Assembly (NCBI GenBank): GCA_902805635.1
Contig: CADCTC010000144.1
Span: forward strand, 1 to 49,480
Direction: 5' to 3'
Origin: an uncultured Chloroflexota bacterium
GTDB lineage: Bacteria > Chloroflexota > UBA11872 > UBA12225
Length of the DNA stretch: 49,480 bases
Shown here: positions 1-8,815 of the stretch, in pieces
How positions within the stretch are numbered: position 1 is the first letter of the stretch
How the letters are laid out: each line of letters starts with the position of its first letter
The notes under the pieces: model-generated
Told to the model about the DNA's origin: nothing
The model's input: the letters and a program-made list of their open reading frames with translations, nothing else
Databases searched by the model: none
Translations under genes and position numbers: made by a program

Positions 1-182
1 TCCTGGTGGCGGGCTACGCGCTGGAGGGGGCGACCCGCGTGATCCGGCGGCTCAACCGGCACGTGCACGCGGTGGAGCTGGTGAGCGGCGGCCTGATGGT
101 CACGATGGGGCTGCTGGTCATGTTCAACGTGATGACGTGGATAGCCACCTGGGCGACCAACATGGGCTACGCGGTAGGGTAA
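1..182 (+). CDS. CcdA-like cytochrome c biogenesis membrane protein (3' end only)
   Basis: The reading frame enters from the left edge and ends at the TAA at 180-182, so only about the last 59 residues are visible. They contain a basic stretch (ATRVIRRLNRH), then VELVSGGLMVTMGLLVMFNV and a closing hydrophobic segment. The RRLNRH...VE..SGGLM..GLL pattern is typical of the last transmembrane helix of CcdA/DsbD-like thiol-disulfide transporters, which carry reductant across the membrane for cytochrome c maturation. The catalytic cysteines would lie upstream of the window, so the family call rests on the C-terminus alone. The stop codon is the first part of a dispersed palindromic repeat. Confidence 0.65.
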   Translation, partial: LVAGYALEGATRVIRRLNRHVHAVELVSGGLMVTMGLLVMFNVMTWIATWATNMGYAVG

Positions 183-229
183 GGACCTCACCCCCGACCC
201 CTTTCCGGCGCGGGGAAGGGAGGCTCGCA
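180..229 (+). repeat. Dispersed intergenic palindromic repeat, copy 1
   Basis: Begins at the TAA stop of the CcdA-like gene, continues with GACCTCACCCCCGACCCC and folds as an imperfect GC-rich hairpin (198-205 with 213-220). It resembles the copies at 16849-16893, 43486-43536 and 46341-46391. It may act as a transcription terminator or barrier, since it sits between convergent genes. Confidence 0.75.
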
Positions 230-250
230 GGCGGAACTAACGGGTGGAGG

Positions 251-1252
251 CTAGCTGCGCAAGCACTCCACCGCGCGCGTGAGCGCGTCGGGCTGGCCGA
301 AGCCGCCGGATTTGGTCGCGACGGGCACGATGAGACCAGGGAGGCGCAGCAAGCCGATGGGAATGCCAGGTAGCGCCTCGGCTACGACTTCGGTGGCGAT
401 TGCGCCCAGGGCACGGCAGACGATTAGGGCGGTTTCGCCACCGGTCATGATAAGGGCAGTGCCCGGTTCGAGCGTCAGATCGACTGCCGCATATTCGAGC
501 GCGGCGACGACTTCGGCGGCGGACTGGTGGAGGCGTCCCTGCACCAGGATGTCGACGCCGGGAAGCGCGGCCTCTGAGAGATAATCTAGCTGCGCGTTCG
601 TCACAGGGTGGGCAGTGCCGGCGAGGACAATGATGCGCTCCACGGGTGGGAAGGCTGGCGGAGAGCCATGTTGCGGCTGAAGGCCGAGGGTGGGTGGGAC
701 GTGCTTTGCCAGGCCGGCGGTGCCGCACCAGACGCGGTAGGCGGGGTTGCCGGCGGCGTCCTGGGCGATGCGGGCCAGGTCGTCGTCGGTTTCCGCATCG
801 CGGACGTCACAGCGTGGGGCGGCGGCTTCCAAGGCATCTCGTAGGAAGCCACCGTAGGGGGAGGCGGGCTCGCCGTGCACGTACTGGATGCCGTCGCGGG
901 TGATCCGGCCCTGAGCCGGGAAGGCGGGCGCCACCAGGGCACGGCCGCGGAACACGTCCAGCACCGCCGCGAGCTCGGGGCCGGGGTGGCCGCGCAGGAC
1001 GCTGTCGATCTTCTTGTAGACCCGCTCTGTACCGGCGGCGCGCAGCCGTTCGGCCGCGGTCCTGGTGGCCGCCGCTGCCTGCGCGGCGGAGCCCTCCCGG
1101 CTGGCGGTGTTAACCAGCACCACGTCCGCGTCTGGGGCGTCTTCGGGACGACCGGAGAAGGGCAGCACGGCGCGCAAGCCGGCCGCGGCAAGACCGGCGC
1201 CCGCATCCAGGGCGCCGGTCAAGTCATCCGCGATAAGGGCGTAAGCAGGCAA
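251..1252 (-). CDS. Four-carbon acid sugar kinase family protein (DUF1537; OtnK/DtnK-like)
   Basis: The 333-residue protein shows hallmarks of the DUF1537 family, ATP-dependent kinases of four-carbon sugar acids such as erythronate and threonate. These include LIADDLTGALDAGAGLA at residues 6-22, YKKIDSVLRGH near residue 80, APAFPAQGR near 108, GTAGLAKH in the middle, and TGGETA and ATKSGGFG in the C-terminal nucleotide-binding half. It is shorter than the usual 400-plus residues, mainly through a compact central region. The start is TTG at 1252, immediately after the TAG stop of the FAH-family gene with no gap, so translation is probably coupled. Cotranscription with a FAH-family hydrolase fits a sugar-acid catabolic operon. 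The exact substrate cannot be read from sequence. Confidence 0.85.
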   Translation of the reverse strand: MPAYALIADDLTGALDAGAGLAAAGLRAVLPFSGRPEDAPDADVVLVNTASREGSAAQAAAATRTAAERLRAAGTERVYKKIDSVLRGHPGPELAAVLDVFRGRALVAPAFPAQGRITRDGIQYVHGEPASPYGGFLRDALEAAAPRCDVRDAETDDDLARIAQDAAGNPAYRVWCGTAGLAKHVPPTLGLQPQHGSPPAFPPVERIIVLAGTAHPVTNAQLDYLSEAALPGVDILVQGRLHQSAAEVVAALEYAAVDLTLEPGTALIMTGGETALIVCRALGAIATEVVAEALPGIPIGLLRLPGLIVPVATKSGGFGQPDALTRAVECLRS

Positions 1253-2008
1253 CTACTTCGTCATGCGGTTCTTGAGCGATCCGATGCCTTCAATGGTGAC
1301 TTCGTACTCGCTGCCGACGGGCATGTCGCCGATACCGGCGGGGGTGCCGGTGATGAGCACGTCGCCGGGTTCCATGGTGAAGTACTTGGTGAGATGGCTG
1401 ACCTGGAAGTCGAGGTTGAAGACGAGGTCAGAGGTGCGGCTGTCCTGCTTGATCTCGCCGTCCAGCTTGCCGGAGATGCGCAGGTCGTTCGGGTCGACGT
1501 CGGTCTCGATCCAGGGGCCGATGGGACAAAAGGTGTCCGAGCCCTTGGCGCGCGCCCACTGTCCATCGCCGCGCTGGAAGTCGCGCGCGGAGATGTCGTT
1601 GGCGCAGGTGTAGCCGAGCACGTACTCCTTGTAGGCGCCGGCCGGGACGTGCTTGGCGCGCTTCTTGAAGACCACGGCCAGCTCGGCCTCGTAGTCGATC
1701 TTCTTGGAGTCGGGCGCCCAGACCACCTCGTCGCCGGGGCCGATCACCGACGTGGGCGGCTTGAGGAACATGAGCGGCTCCTTGGGCAGCTCCTGGCCGG
1801 TCTCGGCGGCGTGGGCGCGGTAGTTCAGGCCGATGCACACGACTTTGGTGGGCTGACAGGGGGCCAGCAGCTTGGCCAATCCCAGGTCGCCGATCCGGTC
1901 ACCGCGGCGTGGGTTGTCGAACGGGCTGCCCTCCAGCCGGTAGACCACGTCCCCCTCGATGATGGCCCATGCCGGCTGGCCACCGGCTTCCACTCGTGCA
2001 ATGCGCAT
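1253..2008 (-). CDS. Fumarylacetoacetate hydrolase (FAH) family protein
   Basis: The 251-residue protein has the FAH fold signature: IGLNYRAHAAE, FLKPPTSV, the metal-binding acidic triad in DYEAELAVV and YTCANDISARDFQ, then MEPGDVLITGTPAGIG near the C-terminus. Family members hydrolyse, decarboxylate or isomerise acylpyruvates and 2-oxo-3-deoxy sugar acids. The length matches the short bacterial acylpyruvase/hydratase subgroup. ATG at 2008 is preceded by GGAG 8 nt upstream, and a TAGAAT -10-like hexamer lies at 2056-2061 on the same strand. It is the first gene of a two-gene unit with the DUF1537 kinase, which suggests a sugar-acid rather than tyrosine-degradation role (inference). Confidence 0.88.
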   Translation of the reverse strand: MRIARVEAGGQPAWAIIEGDVVYRLEGSPFDNPRRGDRIGDLGLAKLLAPCQPTKVVCIGLNYRAHAAETGQELPKEPLMFLKPPTSVIGPGDEVVWAPDSKKIDYEAELAVVFKKRAKHVPAGAYKEYVLGYTCANDISARDFQRGDGQWARAKGSDTFCPIGPWIETDVDPNDLRISGKLDGEIKQDSRTSDLVFNLDFQVSHLTKYFTMEPGDVLITGTPAGIGDMPVGSEYEVTIEGIGSLKNRMTK

Positions 2009-2096
2009 GGCGTCTCTCCGCTTTCCTTCAGATGGTCAAATGGTGAAGCGGGCGCATTCTAGCAGCCTCTCCGACTGTCTTTGGCTCCGTCCGGGC

Positions 2097-2885
2097 CTAT
2101 CCTGGACGTGCCCGGCCGGCGAAGAGCTCCAGCGCAACGTCGGGACGGTTGGTGGTGATGGCGTCCACGCCCAGGTCCGCCAACTCACGCATGCGCGCGG
2201 GGTCGTCCACCGTCCAGACGCTGAGCGGCAGCGCCGCGGCGCGGGCTGCGTCCACAAATGAAGCATCGACCACGCTGTGCTCAGGAGAGAGGAAGCCAGC
2301 GCCGAGCTCACGCGCCATCTCGGTGGCGCGCTGCGGCCCGGCCTGCGTGGCGGGCTGGCGCCCGATGAGAAAGCCGAGCGGGAGGTCCGGTCGCAGCCTG
2401 GCGACCTCACGCACCTCGTCCGGGCCGAAGGAGATGACGGCTACCGGTGTCTGAGGGGCCTGCGCGATGGCGTGGAGCGCGGCTTCGACCAGCGCAGGGC
2501 CGCCGCCGCGCTTGAGCTCGACGAAGAGTCGCGCCCTTCCGGCGCACACGGCGAGCGTCTCGTCCAACGTAGGCAGGCGCTCGCCGGCAAACTGCGGGCC
2601 GAACCAGATGCCGGCGTCGAGGCCACGCAGGCCCTGCAGACTCCTGGCGAACACCTCCCCCGTACCGTTGGTGGTGCGATCGAGCGTGGCATCGTGGATC
2701 ACGACCGGGATGCCGTCGGCAGAGAGGTGGACATCGCACTCGACGGCAGGTGCTCCTAGCTGCACAGCCAGGTGGAAGGCGGCGAGGGTGTTCTCCGGAG
2801 CCAGGCCGCTGGCGCCGCGGTGTGCGACCACGATTGGCGGCGATCCTGGATGCCGCCGGAGCCAGGAGAGGTCTTGCTCAGCCAT
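2097..2885 (-). CDS. Glycerophosphodiester phosphodiesterase
   Basis: The 262-residue protein opens its catalytic domain with VVAHRGASGLAPENTLAAF, followed by VECDVHLSADGIPVVIHD and LDRTTNGTGEV. These are the conserved His, Glu and Asp motifs of GDPD enzymes, which hydrolyse deacylated phospholipid head groups to glycerol 3-phosphate and an alcohol. The VWTVDDPARMRELADLGVDAITTN region near the end completes the TIM barrel. No signal peptide is seen, so it is probably cytoplasmic. I start it at the ATG at 2885 (MAEQDLSW), not at an upstream in-frame ATG that would overlap the divergent metallophosphoesterase. TACAGT at 2893-2898 lies 7 nt before this ATG, consistent with a leaderless mRNA. Confidence 0.9.
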   Translation of the reverse strand: MAEQDLSWLRRHPGSPPIVVAHRGASGLAPENTLAAFHLAVQLGAPAVECDVHLSADGIPVVIHDATLDRTTNGTGEVFARSLQGLRGLDAGIWFGPQFAGERLPTLDETLAVCAGRARLFVELKRGGGPALVEAALHAIAQAPQTPVAVISFGPDEVREVARLRPDLPLGFLIGRQPATQAGPQRATEMARELGAGFLSPEHSVVDASFVDAARAAALPLSVWTVDDPARMRELADLGVDAITTNRPDVALELFAGRARPG

Positions 2886-2892
2886 GAGCTTG

Positions 2893-2898
2893 ACTGTA
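2893..2898 (-). promoter_or_regulatory. Candidate -10 element (TACAGT) for the GDPD gene
   Basis: Seven nucleotides separate this hexamer from the ATG at 2885, so transcription would start at or next to the start codon. No clear -35 was seen. Confidence 0.35.
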
Positions 2899-2979
2899 CC
2901 GCCGCAACCAATGGCCACGGCGCGTAGTGGGGGCTGATTGAGCAGACCTCCAAGCCGTACACTGAGAGGGTTCCGCGCC

Positions 2980-3765
2980 ATGCGCTGCGCCATCATCTCC
3001 GACGTACACGGCAACCTGGACGCGCTGGAAGCCGTGCTCGAGGACGCGCAGGGCGGCCAGGGTGTGGACCAGCTGTGGTGCCTGGGCGACCTGGTGGGCT
3101 ACGGCCCGCAGCCGAACGAATGCGTGGCGCTGCTGCGCGAGCGCGGGGCGCTCTGCGTGGCGGGGAACCACGATTGGGCGGCAACGGGGAAGATGGACAC
3201 GGCCGACTTCAACCCTGAGGCGATGGAGGCGGCGCTGTGGACAGGGACGCAGCTGACGGCCGAGCACCGTGAGTACCTGAACGCACTGCCGGAGCAGATG
3301 CAGGCCGGCGAGGAGAGCGAGTTCACGCTGGTGCACGGCAGCCCGCGCGAGCCGGTCTGGGAGTACCTCACCCACGTAAGCGTGGCGCGGCTCAATTACG
3401 ACTACTTCCAGACGCCGTACTGCCTGGTGGGCCATACGCACGTGCCGCTGGTGTTCCAGCGTCCTACAGCGGACGAGCGGCCGCCGCAGTATCGTACCGT
3501 GGTGCCGGTGCAGGATAGGGTGCTGACGCTGGGCGAGAACCGGCTGATAGTGAACCCGGGCAGTGTTGGCCAGCCACGCGACGGCAACCCGCAGGCAGCC
3601 TACATGCTGTACGAATCGGCTGCCGGCACGGGCAGCAGCGGGCGGCGCACGGGCGGTACGCTTACCTTGCGACGCGTGACGTACCCGATTGGCTCGGTCC
3701 AGGAGAAAATGCGCGCGGCCGGGTTGCCGCAGCGCCTCATTCTCAGGCTGACGTATGGCTGGTAG
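2980..3765 (+). CDS. Calcineurin-like metallophosphoesterase family protein
   Basis: The 261-residue protein begins MRCAIISDVHGNLDALEAV, giving the D-x-H metal motif. It continues with CLGDLVGYGPQPNECV (GD), AGNHDW (GNH), LVHGSPRE and VGHTHVPLV, so all five motifs of the binuclear metal site are present and in order. This is the YfcE/MJ0936-like group of small phosphodiesterases; the natural substrate is unknown. ATG at 2980 follows GAGAGGG at 2964-2970 at good spacing. Its 3' end overlaps the next gene by 11 bases, so the two are probably cotranscribed. Confidence 0.9.
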   Translation: MRCAIISDVHGNLDALEAVLEDAQGGQGVDQLWCLGDLVGYGPQPNECVALLRERGALCVAGNHDWAATGKMDTADFNPEAMEAALWTGTQLTAEHREYLNALPEQMQAGEESEFTLVHGSPREPVWEYLTHVSVARLNYDYFQTPYCLVGHTHVPLVFQRPTADERPPQYRTVVPVQDRVLTLGENRLIVNPGSVGQPRDGNPQAAYMLYESAAGTGSSGRRTGGTLTLRRVTYPIGSVQEKMRAAGLPQRLILRLTYGW

Positions 3766-4804
3766 AGATCGTCCCGAAGCAGCGGGCCAGGCAGCGCCTT
3801 CCGGGCAAGGTGGGCAAGCCACGTCCGCGCCCACGCCAGCACCCGCTGTCCTACCACAGACTGTGTCTACGGAGGAATCGAGCGAATCGGGCCAGCCTGA
3901 AGAGCCTACGGGCCCAGCCGCGCCAGCCACGCCAGCCACGGCCGACCAGCGACGCTCGCCTGCCGTGCGCGTGGGCGAAGCACTTGGCACCGCGTTCACG
4001 CGGGCGGAGCGTCGCGTACGCAAGCACCGCTCGCGCACGGGTGAGTCGGGTGTGGGTGAGGACGGAGAACTTGACGCTGCGACTGTCAGGCAGGCGCAGA
4101 GCGAGACGCAAGCACTGCAGCCCACCACACCCGCGGCGCCAATCAATGAAACCGGACCGGTTCGCCGGTCGGTTGTCGCACCACTAACGGACGCGTGGCG
4201 GGACCCTGCCAAGCGGATGTGGCTGCTGGCGGGAGCGGTCGCGCTCGTCTTGCTCGTTTCGGCGCCTGTCATCGCACCGCGCGTTCGGGGAGGGCTTACG
4301 CTTCCGGGCCTCTCCTCGCTCACCGACGCGCCGCCGGGTCCCGCGGCGCAAGACCCGGCGGCGGCGCCCGCGCCGGCAGAAGGGGATCCCGCTGCTCAGC
4401 CTGGCGCGGAGGCCGGGGCAGCGGGGGCGCCCGTGGGCGCCGCATCGCCGTCGCGCCAGATGTTGCTTGCGGCGCTGCCGCTGCTGCTGGGCCTGTTCTG
4501 GCTCGTCTCAGCGTGGCTGGTGGATTCGGAGGCGCGGCGGGCGTTCGTGGTGAAGGAGCCGTGGGGTGACCGGCGGACGGTGGCCTACACCACGTTGGCG
4601 GTCGGGTGCGTCTTCCCGCTGATCCTGGCGGGGTTGATCTTCTCGGCGTGGGGCTTCGTCACGTTCGTGCTGGATGTGTCGCGTCGCCAGAGCCCGGCGG
4701 TTGCGCTGCAGGCAGCGGCGCTGATCCTAATCGCTTGCTCCGGCTTCCTGGTGCTGCGTGGCCTGGTCGCGCGCTGGCTGGACCAGCGCCGCCGGCGGTT
4801 CTGA
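3755..4804 (+). CDS. Membrane protein with long disordered cytoplasmic N-terminus, unknown function
   Basis: I do not recognise a family for this 349-residue protein. Residues 1 to about 150 are rich in Pro, Ala, Thr and Glu and likely disordered, with a basic patch (RRVRKHRSR) near 90. A hydrophobic helix follows (LLAGAVALVLLVSAPVIA), then a second Ala/Pro-rich loop. Three further hydrophobic segments come last (LLAALPLLLGLFWLVSAWLV, the region around VGCVFPLILAGLIFSAWGF, and ALILIACSGFLVLRGLV) before a basic tail. Four membrane spans are therefore likely. It overlaps the metallophosphoesterase by 11 bases and ends 123 bases before the MrfA-like helicase. Confidence 0.75.
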   Translation: MAGRDRPEAAGQAAPSGQGGQATSAPTPAPAVLPQTVSTEESSESGQPEEPTGPAAPATPATADQRRSPAVRVGEALGTAFTRAERRVRKHRSRTGESGVGEDGELDAATVRQAQSETQALQPTTPAAPINETGPVRRSVVAPLTDAWRDPAKRMWLLAGAVALVLLVSAPVIAPRVRGGLTLPGLSSLTDAPPGPAAQDPAAAPAPAEGDPAAQPGAEAGAAGAPVGAASPSRQMLLAALPLLLGLFWLVSAWLVDSEARRAFVVKEPWGDRRTVAYTTLAVGCVFPLILAGLIFSAWGFVTFVLDVSRRQSPAVALQAAALILIACSGFLVLRGLVARWLDQRRRRF

Positions 4805-4927
4805 CCTGCAGACCGGCAGCGTACCGGCGCTACAATGGTTGGGCCTGGAACAGGCGTTCCGGGTGCGTGTGCGTAGGCAAGGCAGGCACGCTCTCTCACA
4901 CTGGCGCCACGGGCGCGAGGCACGTCC

Positions 4928-7258
4928 ATGATCCTGGATCAGCTGATCGAGCGTCTGCAGCAGGACGATTCGTTCGTCCGCAACGTCACGGCGTGGCGGG
5001 TGGTGCCGGCGCGGGACGCGCGCAACGCGGAATGGCCGGCGCAGATCGATGCGCGACTGGTGGCGGCGCTGCGGGAGCGCGGGATAACACTCCCGTACAC
5101 CCACCAGGCGGAGGCGATCGGGGCGGCGCTGGCGGGCAAGGACGTGACGGTCGTGACGTCAACCGCGAGTGGCAAGACGCTCTGCTACAACGCGCCGGTG
5201 CTGCAGTCGATCCTGCAGGACCCATCCAGCCGGGCGCTGTACCTCTTCCCGACCAAGGCGCTCTCCCAGGATCAGTACGCCGAGCTGCACGGGCTGATCG
5301 AGCGGCTGGGGCCGGCCGGCGAGACGATCAAGACGTACACCTACGACGGCGACACGCCGGTGGCGGCGCGGCGCGCGATCCGGCTGGCGGGACACGTGGT
5401 GGTGACCAACCCGGACATGCTGCACGCGGGCATCTTGCCTCACCACACGAAGTGGCAGCGCCTGTTCGAGAACCTCAAATACGTGGTGGTTGACGAGCTG
5501 CACCACTACCGCGGCGTCTTCGGCAGCCACGTCGCCAACGTGCTGCGCCGGCTGATGCGCATCTGCGAGTTTTACGGGTCCAAGCCGCAGTTCATCTGCT
5601 GCTCCGCCACCATCGCCAACCCGTTGGAGCTCAGCCACAAGCTGACTGGCCGGGATGCCGTGCTGGTGGACGACGACGGCTCCGCGCGCGGGGCGCGGCA
5701 CTTCGTGTTCTACAACCCGCCGGCCATCAACCGGCAGCTAGGGCTGCGCCAGTCCGCAACGTCGGCGGCGTCACGGCTGGCGCGCGAGCTGCTGCAGAAT
5801 AACGTGCAGACGATTGTCTTCGCCCGCTCGCGCGTCATGACGGAGGTACTGCTGACGCGGATCAGGCAGGGGGCGCGGCTGCCCCAAGACGCGGTGCGCG
5901 GCTATCGCGGCGGGTATCTGCCGCTGCAGCGGCGCGAGATCGAACAGGGGCTGCGCGACGGCTCGTTTCGCGGCGTGGTGGCCACCAACGCGCTGGAGCT
6001 GGGGGTGGACATTGGGCAGCTAGAGGTGAGCATCCTGTGCGGGTACCCTGGCACGGTGGCGAGCTCGTGGCAGCAGGCGGGCCGCGCCGGGCGCCGGCAG
6101 ACCACATCGCTGGCGGTGTTCGTCGCGTCAAGCGAGCCGCTGGACCAGTTCATCGTCAATCACCCGGAGTACTTCTTCGAGCGGCGTCCGGAGAGCGCGC
6201 TGGTCAACCCCGACAACCTGTTCGTGCTGATGGGGCACCTGCCGTGCGCGGCGTTCGAGCTGCCGTTCGAGGAGGGCGAGGCGTATGGAGGCCAGGGCGC
6301 GGCGGGAACGCAGGCGGCGCTGCGCTCGCTGGGTGACGCGGGGGAGTTGCTGCAGGAGCACGGCACGTGGCACTGGTCCGGCAGGGACTACCCCGCCGAT
6401 GCGCTCAGCCTGCGCTCTGCCCAGCGCGAGAACGTGGTGATTATCGATACCAGCACGGCCAAGCCCCAGGTGCTGGGGGAGTGCGACCCGTTTGCGGCGC
6501 CGACGCTGGTCCATCAGGATGCGATCTACCTGCACCAGGGGCAGCAGTACCACATCGTTGAGCTGAACTGGGAGCAGAAGAAGGCCTACGCCAAGGCGGT
6601 CAGCGTGGACTACTACACCGACTCGAGTCTGAGTGTCGACCTGCGCGTACTGGTGGACGAGGATCGGGCGGCGGTGGGGCCGCTGGACAAGGTGTGGGGG
6701 GAGGTGCGCCTGACGTACAAGCCGGACATCTACAAGAAAGTGCGCATTGAGACGCAGGAGAACGTGGGCTGGGGGAAGATCGACCTGCCGCAGCAGGAGA
6801 TGCAGACCACGGCGTACTGGCTGGCGGTGTCGGAGGAGCTGGCGGCGCGCCTGGGGAGCGAGTCGCTCCAGGCGGGGCTGCTGGGGCTGGAGCACGTGCT
6901 GGGCAACGTGGCGCCGCTGTTCCTGATGTGCGACCCGAAGGACGTGATCTCGATGTCCCAGGTGAAAAGTCCAATTACGGGCCGCCCGACGCTGTTCCTG
7001 TGCGACTATTACCCCGGAGGAGTTGGACACGCCGCCAAGCTCTTCCAGCTGCACCTGGAGCTGATGGACGCGGCGCGTCAGCTAGTTGCGGGCTGCGACT
7101 GCGACGCCGGCTGTCCATCCTGCGTCGGACCGGCGCCGGAGGGGGGAGCCCCGGCCAAGCAGCACACGCTGGCGCTGATCGACGCTGCGCTCGGCTTGAT
7201 TGCCGAGGCTGAGGAGACTCAGGAAAGCGCCGCAGCACCGCTGGCCCTCGTGCGTTGA
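4928..7258 (+). CDS. mrfA: MrfA (YprA)-like DEAD/DEAH-box helicase with DUF1998 domain
   Basis: The 776-residue superfamily 2 helicase has a Q-motif-like YTHQAEAI, Walker A STASGKTLCYN, a DELHHYRGVFGSH DEAH-type box, the CSATIANP motif, and a second RecA lobe with TNALELGVDIG and QQAGRAGRR. The C-terminal DUF1998 region carries a CDCDAGCPSC cluster, matching the CxCx3CxxC pattern of Bacillus subtilis MrfA. MrfA works with the exonuclease MrfB in a nucleotide-excision-independent repair route for mitomycin C damage (established knowledge). Here the next gene is an MrfB homologue 33 bases downstream, so the pair is conserved as an operon. TACAAT at 4831-4836 is a possible -10, giving a leader of about 85 nt. 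The call is firm because both partners are adjacent. Confidence 0.92.
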   Translation: MILDQLIERLQQDDSFVRNVTAWRVVPARDARNAEWPAQIDARLVAALRERGITLPYTHQAEAIGAALAGKDVTVVTSTASGKTLCYNAPVLQSILQDPSSRALYLFPTKALSQDQYAELHGLIERLGPAGETIKTYTYDGDTPVAARRAIRLAGHVVVTNPDMLHAGILPHHTKWQRLFENLKYVVVDELHHYRGVFGSHVANVLRRLMRICEFYGSKPQFICCSATIANPLELSHKLTGRDAVLVDDDGSARGARHFVFYNPPAINRQLGLRQSATSAASRLARELLQNNVQTIVFARSRVMTEVLLTRIRQGARLPQDAVRGYRGGYLPLQRREIEQGLRDGSFRGVVATNALELGVDIGQLEVSILCGYPGTVASSWQQAGRAGRRQTTSLAVFVASSEPLDQFIVNHPEYFFERRPESALVNPDNLFVLMGHLPCAAFELPFEEGEAYGGQGAAGTQAALRSLGDAGELLQEHGTWHWSGRDYPADALSLRSAQRENVVIIDTSTAKPQVLGECDPFAAPTLVHQDAIYLHQGQQYHIVELNWEQKKAYAKAVSVDYYTDSSLSVDLRVLVDEDRAAVGPLDKVWGEVRLTYKPDIYKKVRIETQENVGWGKIDLPQQEMQTTAYWLAVSEELAARLGSESLQAGLLGLEHVLGNVAPLFLMCDPKDVISMSQVKSPITGRPTLFLCDYYPGGVGHAAKLFQLHLELMDAARQLVAGCDCDAGCPSCVGPAPEGGAPAKQHTLALIDAALGLIAEAEETQESAAAPLALVR

Positions 7259-7291
7259 TGAACGTAACGTGCCGCCGGGCACAGGGAACTG

Positions 7292-8815
7292 ATGACCACT
7301 ACCACCTGGACGCCCCGCGAGACGATACAGCCTTCCTGGCTGCCGCTGCCGCCGCTGCTCGGCAAGCCGGCGCCGCTGGAAGCGCTGGTGGCGGGAGAGA
7401 CGCTGCAGACGGAACGGGGCACGTTCTTTCGGAGCCGGCTCGAGCTGAGCCTGAATGCGGCCTACGGCGGCTGCCGGTTGGGCGATTTCCTGCGGGTCAG
7501 CCCACACGCGGCGGCTGCGCTCGCGCGCGCGCCGGAGCTGGCCGAGGTGCCGCTGGACAACGTGCTGTTCCTGGACACCGAAACGACGGGACTGGCCGGC
7601 GGCACCGGCACCTACGCATTCATGGTAGGGCTGGGCTACTTCACTCGTAGTGACGGCGCAGCGGGCGCAGCGGCGGGTACTCAGACACTGGTGGTGGACC
7701 AGTGCGTGATGCGCTCCTATGGTGAGGAGCGGGCGATGCTGACTTGGCTGGCGGGGCATATGCAGCGGTTCGCGGCGCTGGTGACTTTCAATGGGCGGAC
7801 GTTCGACGTGCCGCTGCTGCAGACGCGGTTTTTGATGAACCGCATGCGGCTGGACCTGGAGGAGTGGCTGCACTTCGACCTGCTGCACGCGGCGCGACGG
7901 ATCTGGCGGCCGGCGGTGCAGTCGTGCGCGCTGCAAAACCTCGAGAAAGCCATCCTGCGCGTGGGGCGTGAGCAGGACATCGAGAGCTTCCTGATCCCGG
8001 CGATCTACCACCAGTACCTGCGTGACGGCGACGGACGCTACCTCCAGCGCGTGTTCAACCACAACCGTGCCGACATCCTGGCTATGGTGGCGCTGGCGAC
8101 GCGCGCGTGCGGGCTGATGGAAGCAATGGCCGCCGATGGCCCGACCCTGCGAGCCGGGTTGCCGGACGGAATGGCGTCGCACGGGCAGCACGAGAATGAG
8201 CACGACGGGCAACGCGAAGACGGGCGTGAACAGCGCGTGGCGGCGGTCGAGCCGGCGGAGTGCGTTGGGCTGGCGCGGGTGTTCGAGCAGCTGGAGGACT
8301 GGGACGCAGCGGAGCGTGCTTACCGCACCGCCATCGGTGGGCGTCTGCGCGTGGAGCTGCGTGTGCGTGCGCTAATGGGCCTGGCAGCGCTGCTCAAGCG
8401 TCGGCGCCGGCACGAAGACGCTGCGGAGTGCTGGCAGAGCGTGGCGGAGCAGCACCCAGCGCACTCGGTGTCGGCGCTGATCGAGCTGTCGAAGTACTGG
8501 GAGCATAGAAAGCGCGATGCAGTGCGGGCGCACGAGCTGGCGCGGCGCGCCCACGACCGCTGGCGCGCGGGCCAGCCCGCCGGGGGACGGACTCTGCCGA
8601 CGGTGCCGGGGATGTCCGCGTGGCGCACGCCTGCCGTACCGCCACCACCGGATGACTTCGCGCGTCGCCTGGCGAGACTGGAGCGAAAGCAGGCGGCGAC
8701 GGTGCAGGTGGAGGTGGAAGTGACGGTGGTGGAAGCGGTGGACGTGTCCACGGTGATCGGTCCTGGTCCGGCTCTTGACGGACCGGGTGCACGATCTCCC
8801 GGACTCCTGCGGTGA
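7292..8815 (+). CDS. mrfB: MrfB (YprB)-like DEDDh exonuclease with C-terminal TPR-like region
   Basis: This 507-residue protein has a ribonuclease H-like exonuclease domain at residues 90-270. FLDTETTGLAGGTG gives D95 and E97, FNGRTFDVPLL gives D172, and HNRADILAM gives H257 and D261, a complete DEDDh active site. A helical, TPR-like repeat region follows from about 310 (VFEQLEDWDAAERAYRTAI and similar), as in YprB. In B. subtilis MrfB is the nuclease partner of MrfA in mitomycin-lesion repair. The N-terminal 90 residues include the short ERGTFFRS segment seen in this family. The last 80 residues are low-complexity. Its stop overlaps the GTG start of the next gene (GTGA), so the downstream TPR gene is translationally coupled. 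Confidence 0.9.
   Translation: MTTTTWTPRETIQPSWLPLPPLLGKPAPLEALVAGETLQTERGTFFRSRLELSLNAAYGGCRLGDFLRVSPHAAAALARAPELAEVPLDNVLFLDTETTGLAGGTGTYAFMVGLGYFTRSDGAAGAAAGTQTLVVDQCVMRSYGEERAMLTWLAGHMQRFAALVTFNGRTFDVPLLQTRFLMNRMRLDLEEWLHFDLLHAARRIWRPAVQSCALQNLEKAILRVGREQDIESFLIPAIYHQYLRDGDGRYLQRVFNHNRADILAMVALATRACGLMEAMAADGPTLRAGLPDGMASHGQHENEHDGQREDGREQRVAAVEPAECVGLARVFEQLEDWDAAERAYRTAIGGRLRVELRVRALMGLAALLKRRRRHEDAAECWQSVAEQHPAHSVSALIELSKYWEHRKRDAVRAHELARRAHDRWRAGQPAGGRTLPTVPGMSAWRTPAVPPPPDDFARRLARLERKQAATVQVEVEVTVVEAVDVSTVIGPGPALDGPGARSPGLLR

Noticed and set aside
2878..4323. 481-codon open frame antisense to the metallophosphoesterase and membrane protein
   Set aside because: The plus-strand genes are well supported, and this frame has Ser/Arg/Ala shadow composition without motifs.
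4805..4927. Small gene or RNA in the gap before mrfA
   Set aside because: No frame with a plausible start and no stable conserved structure was seen. Only a TACAAT hexamer at 4831-4836 stands out.
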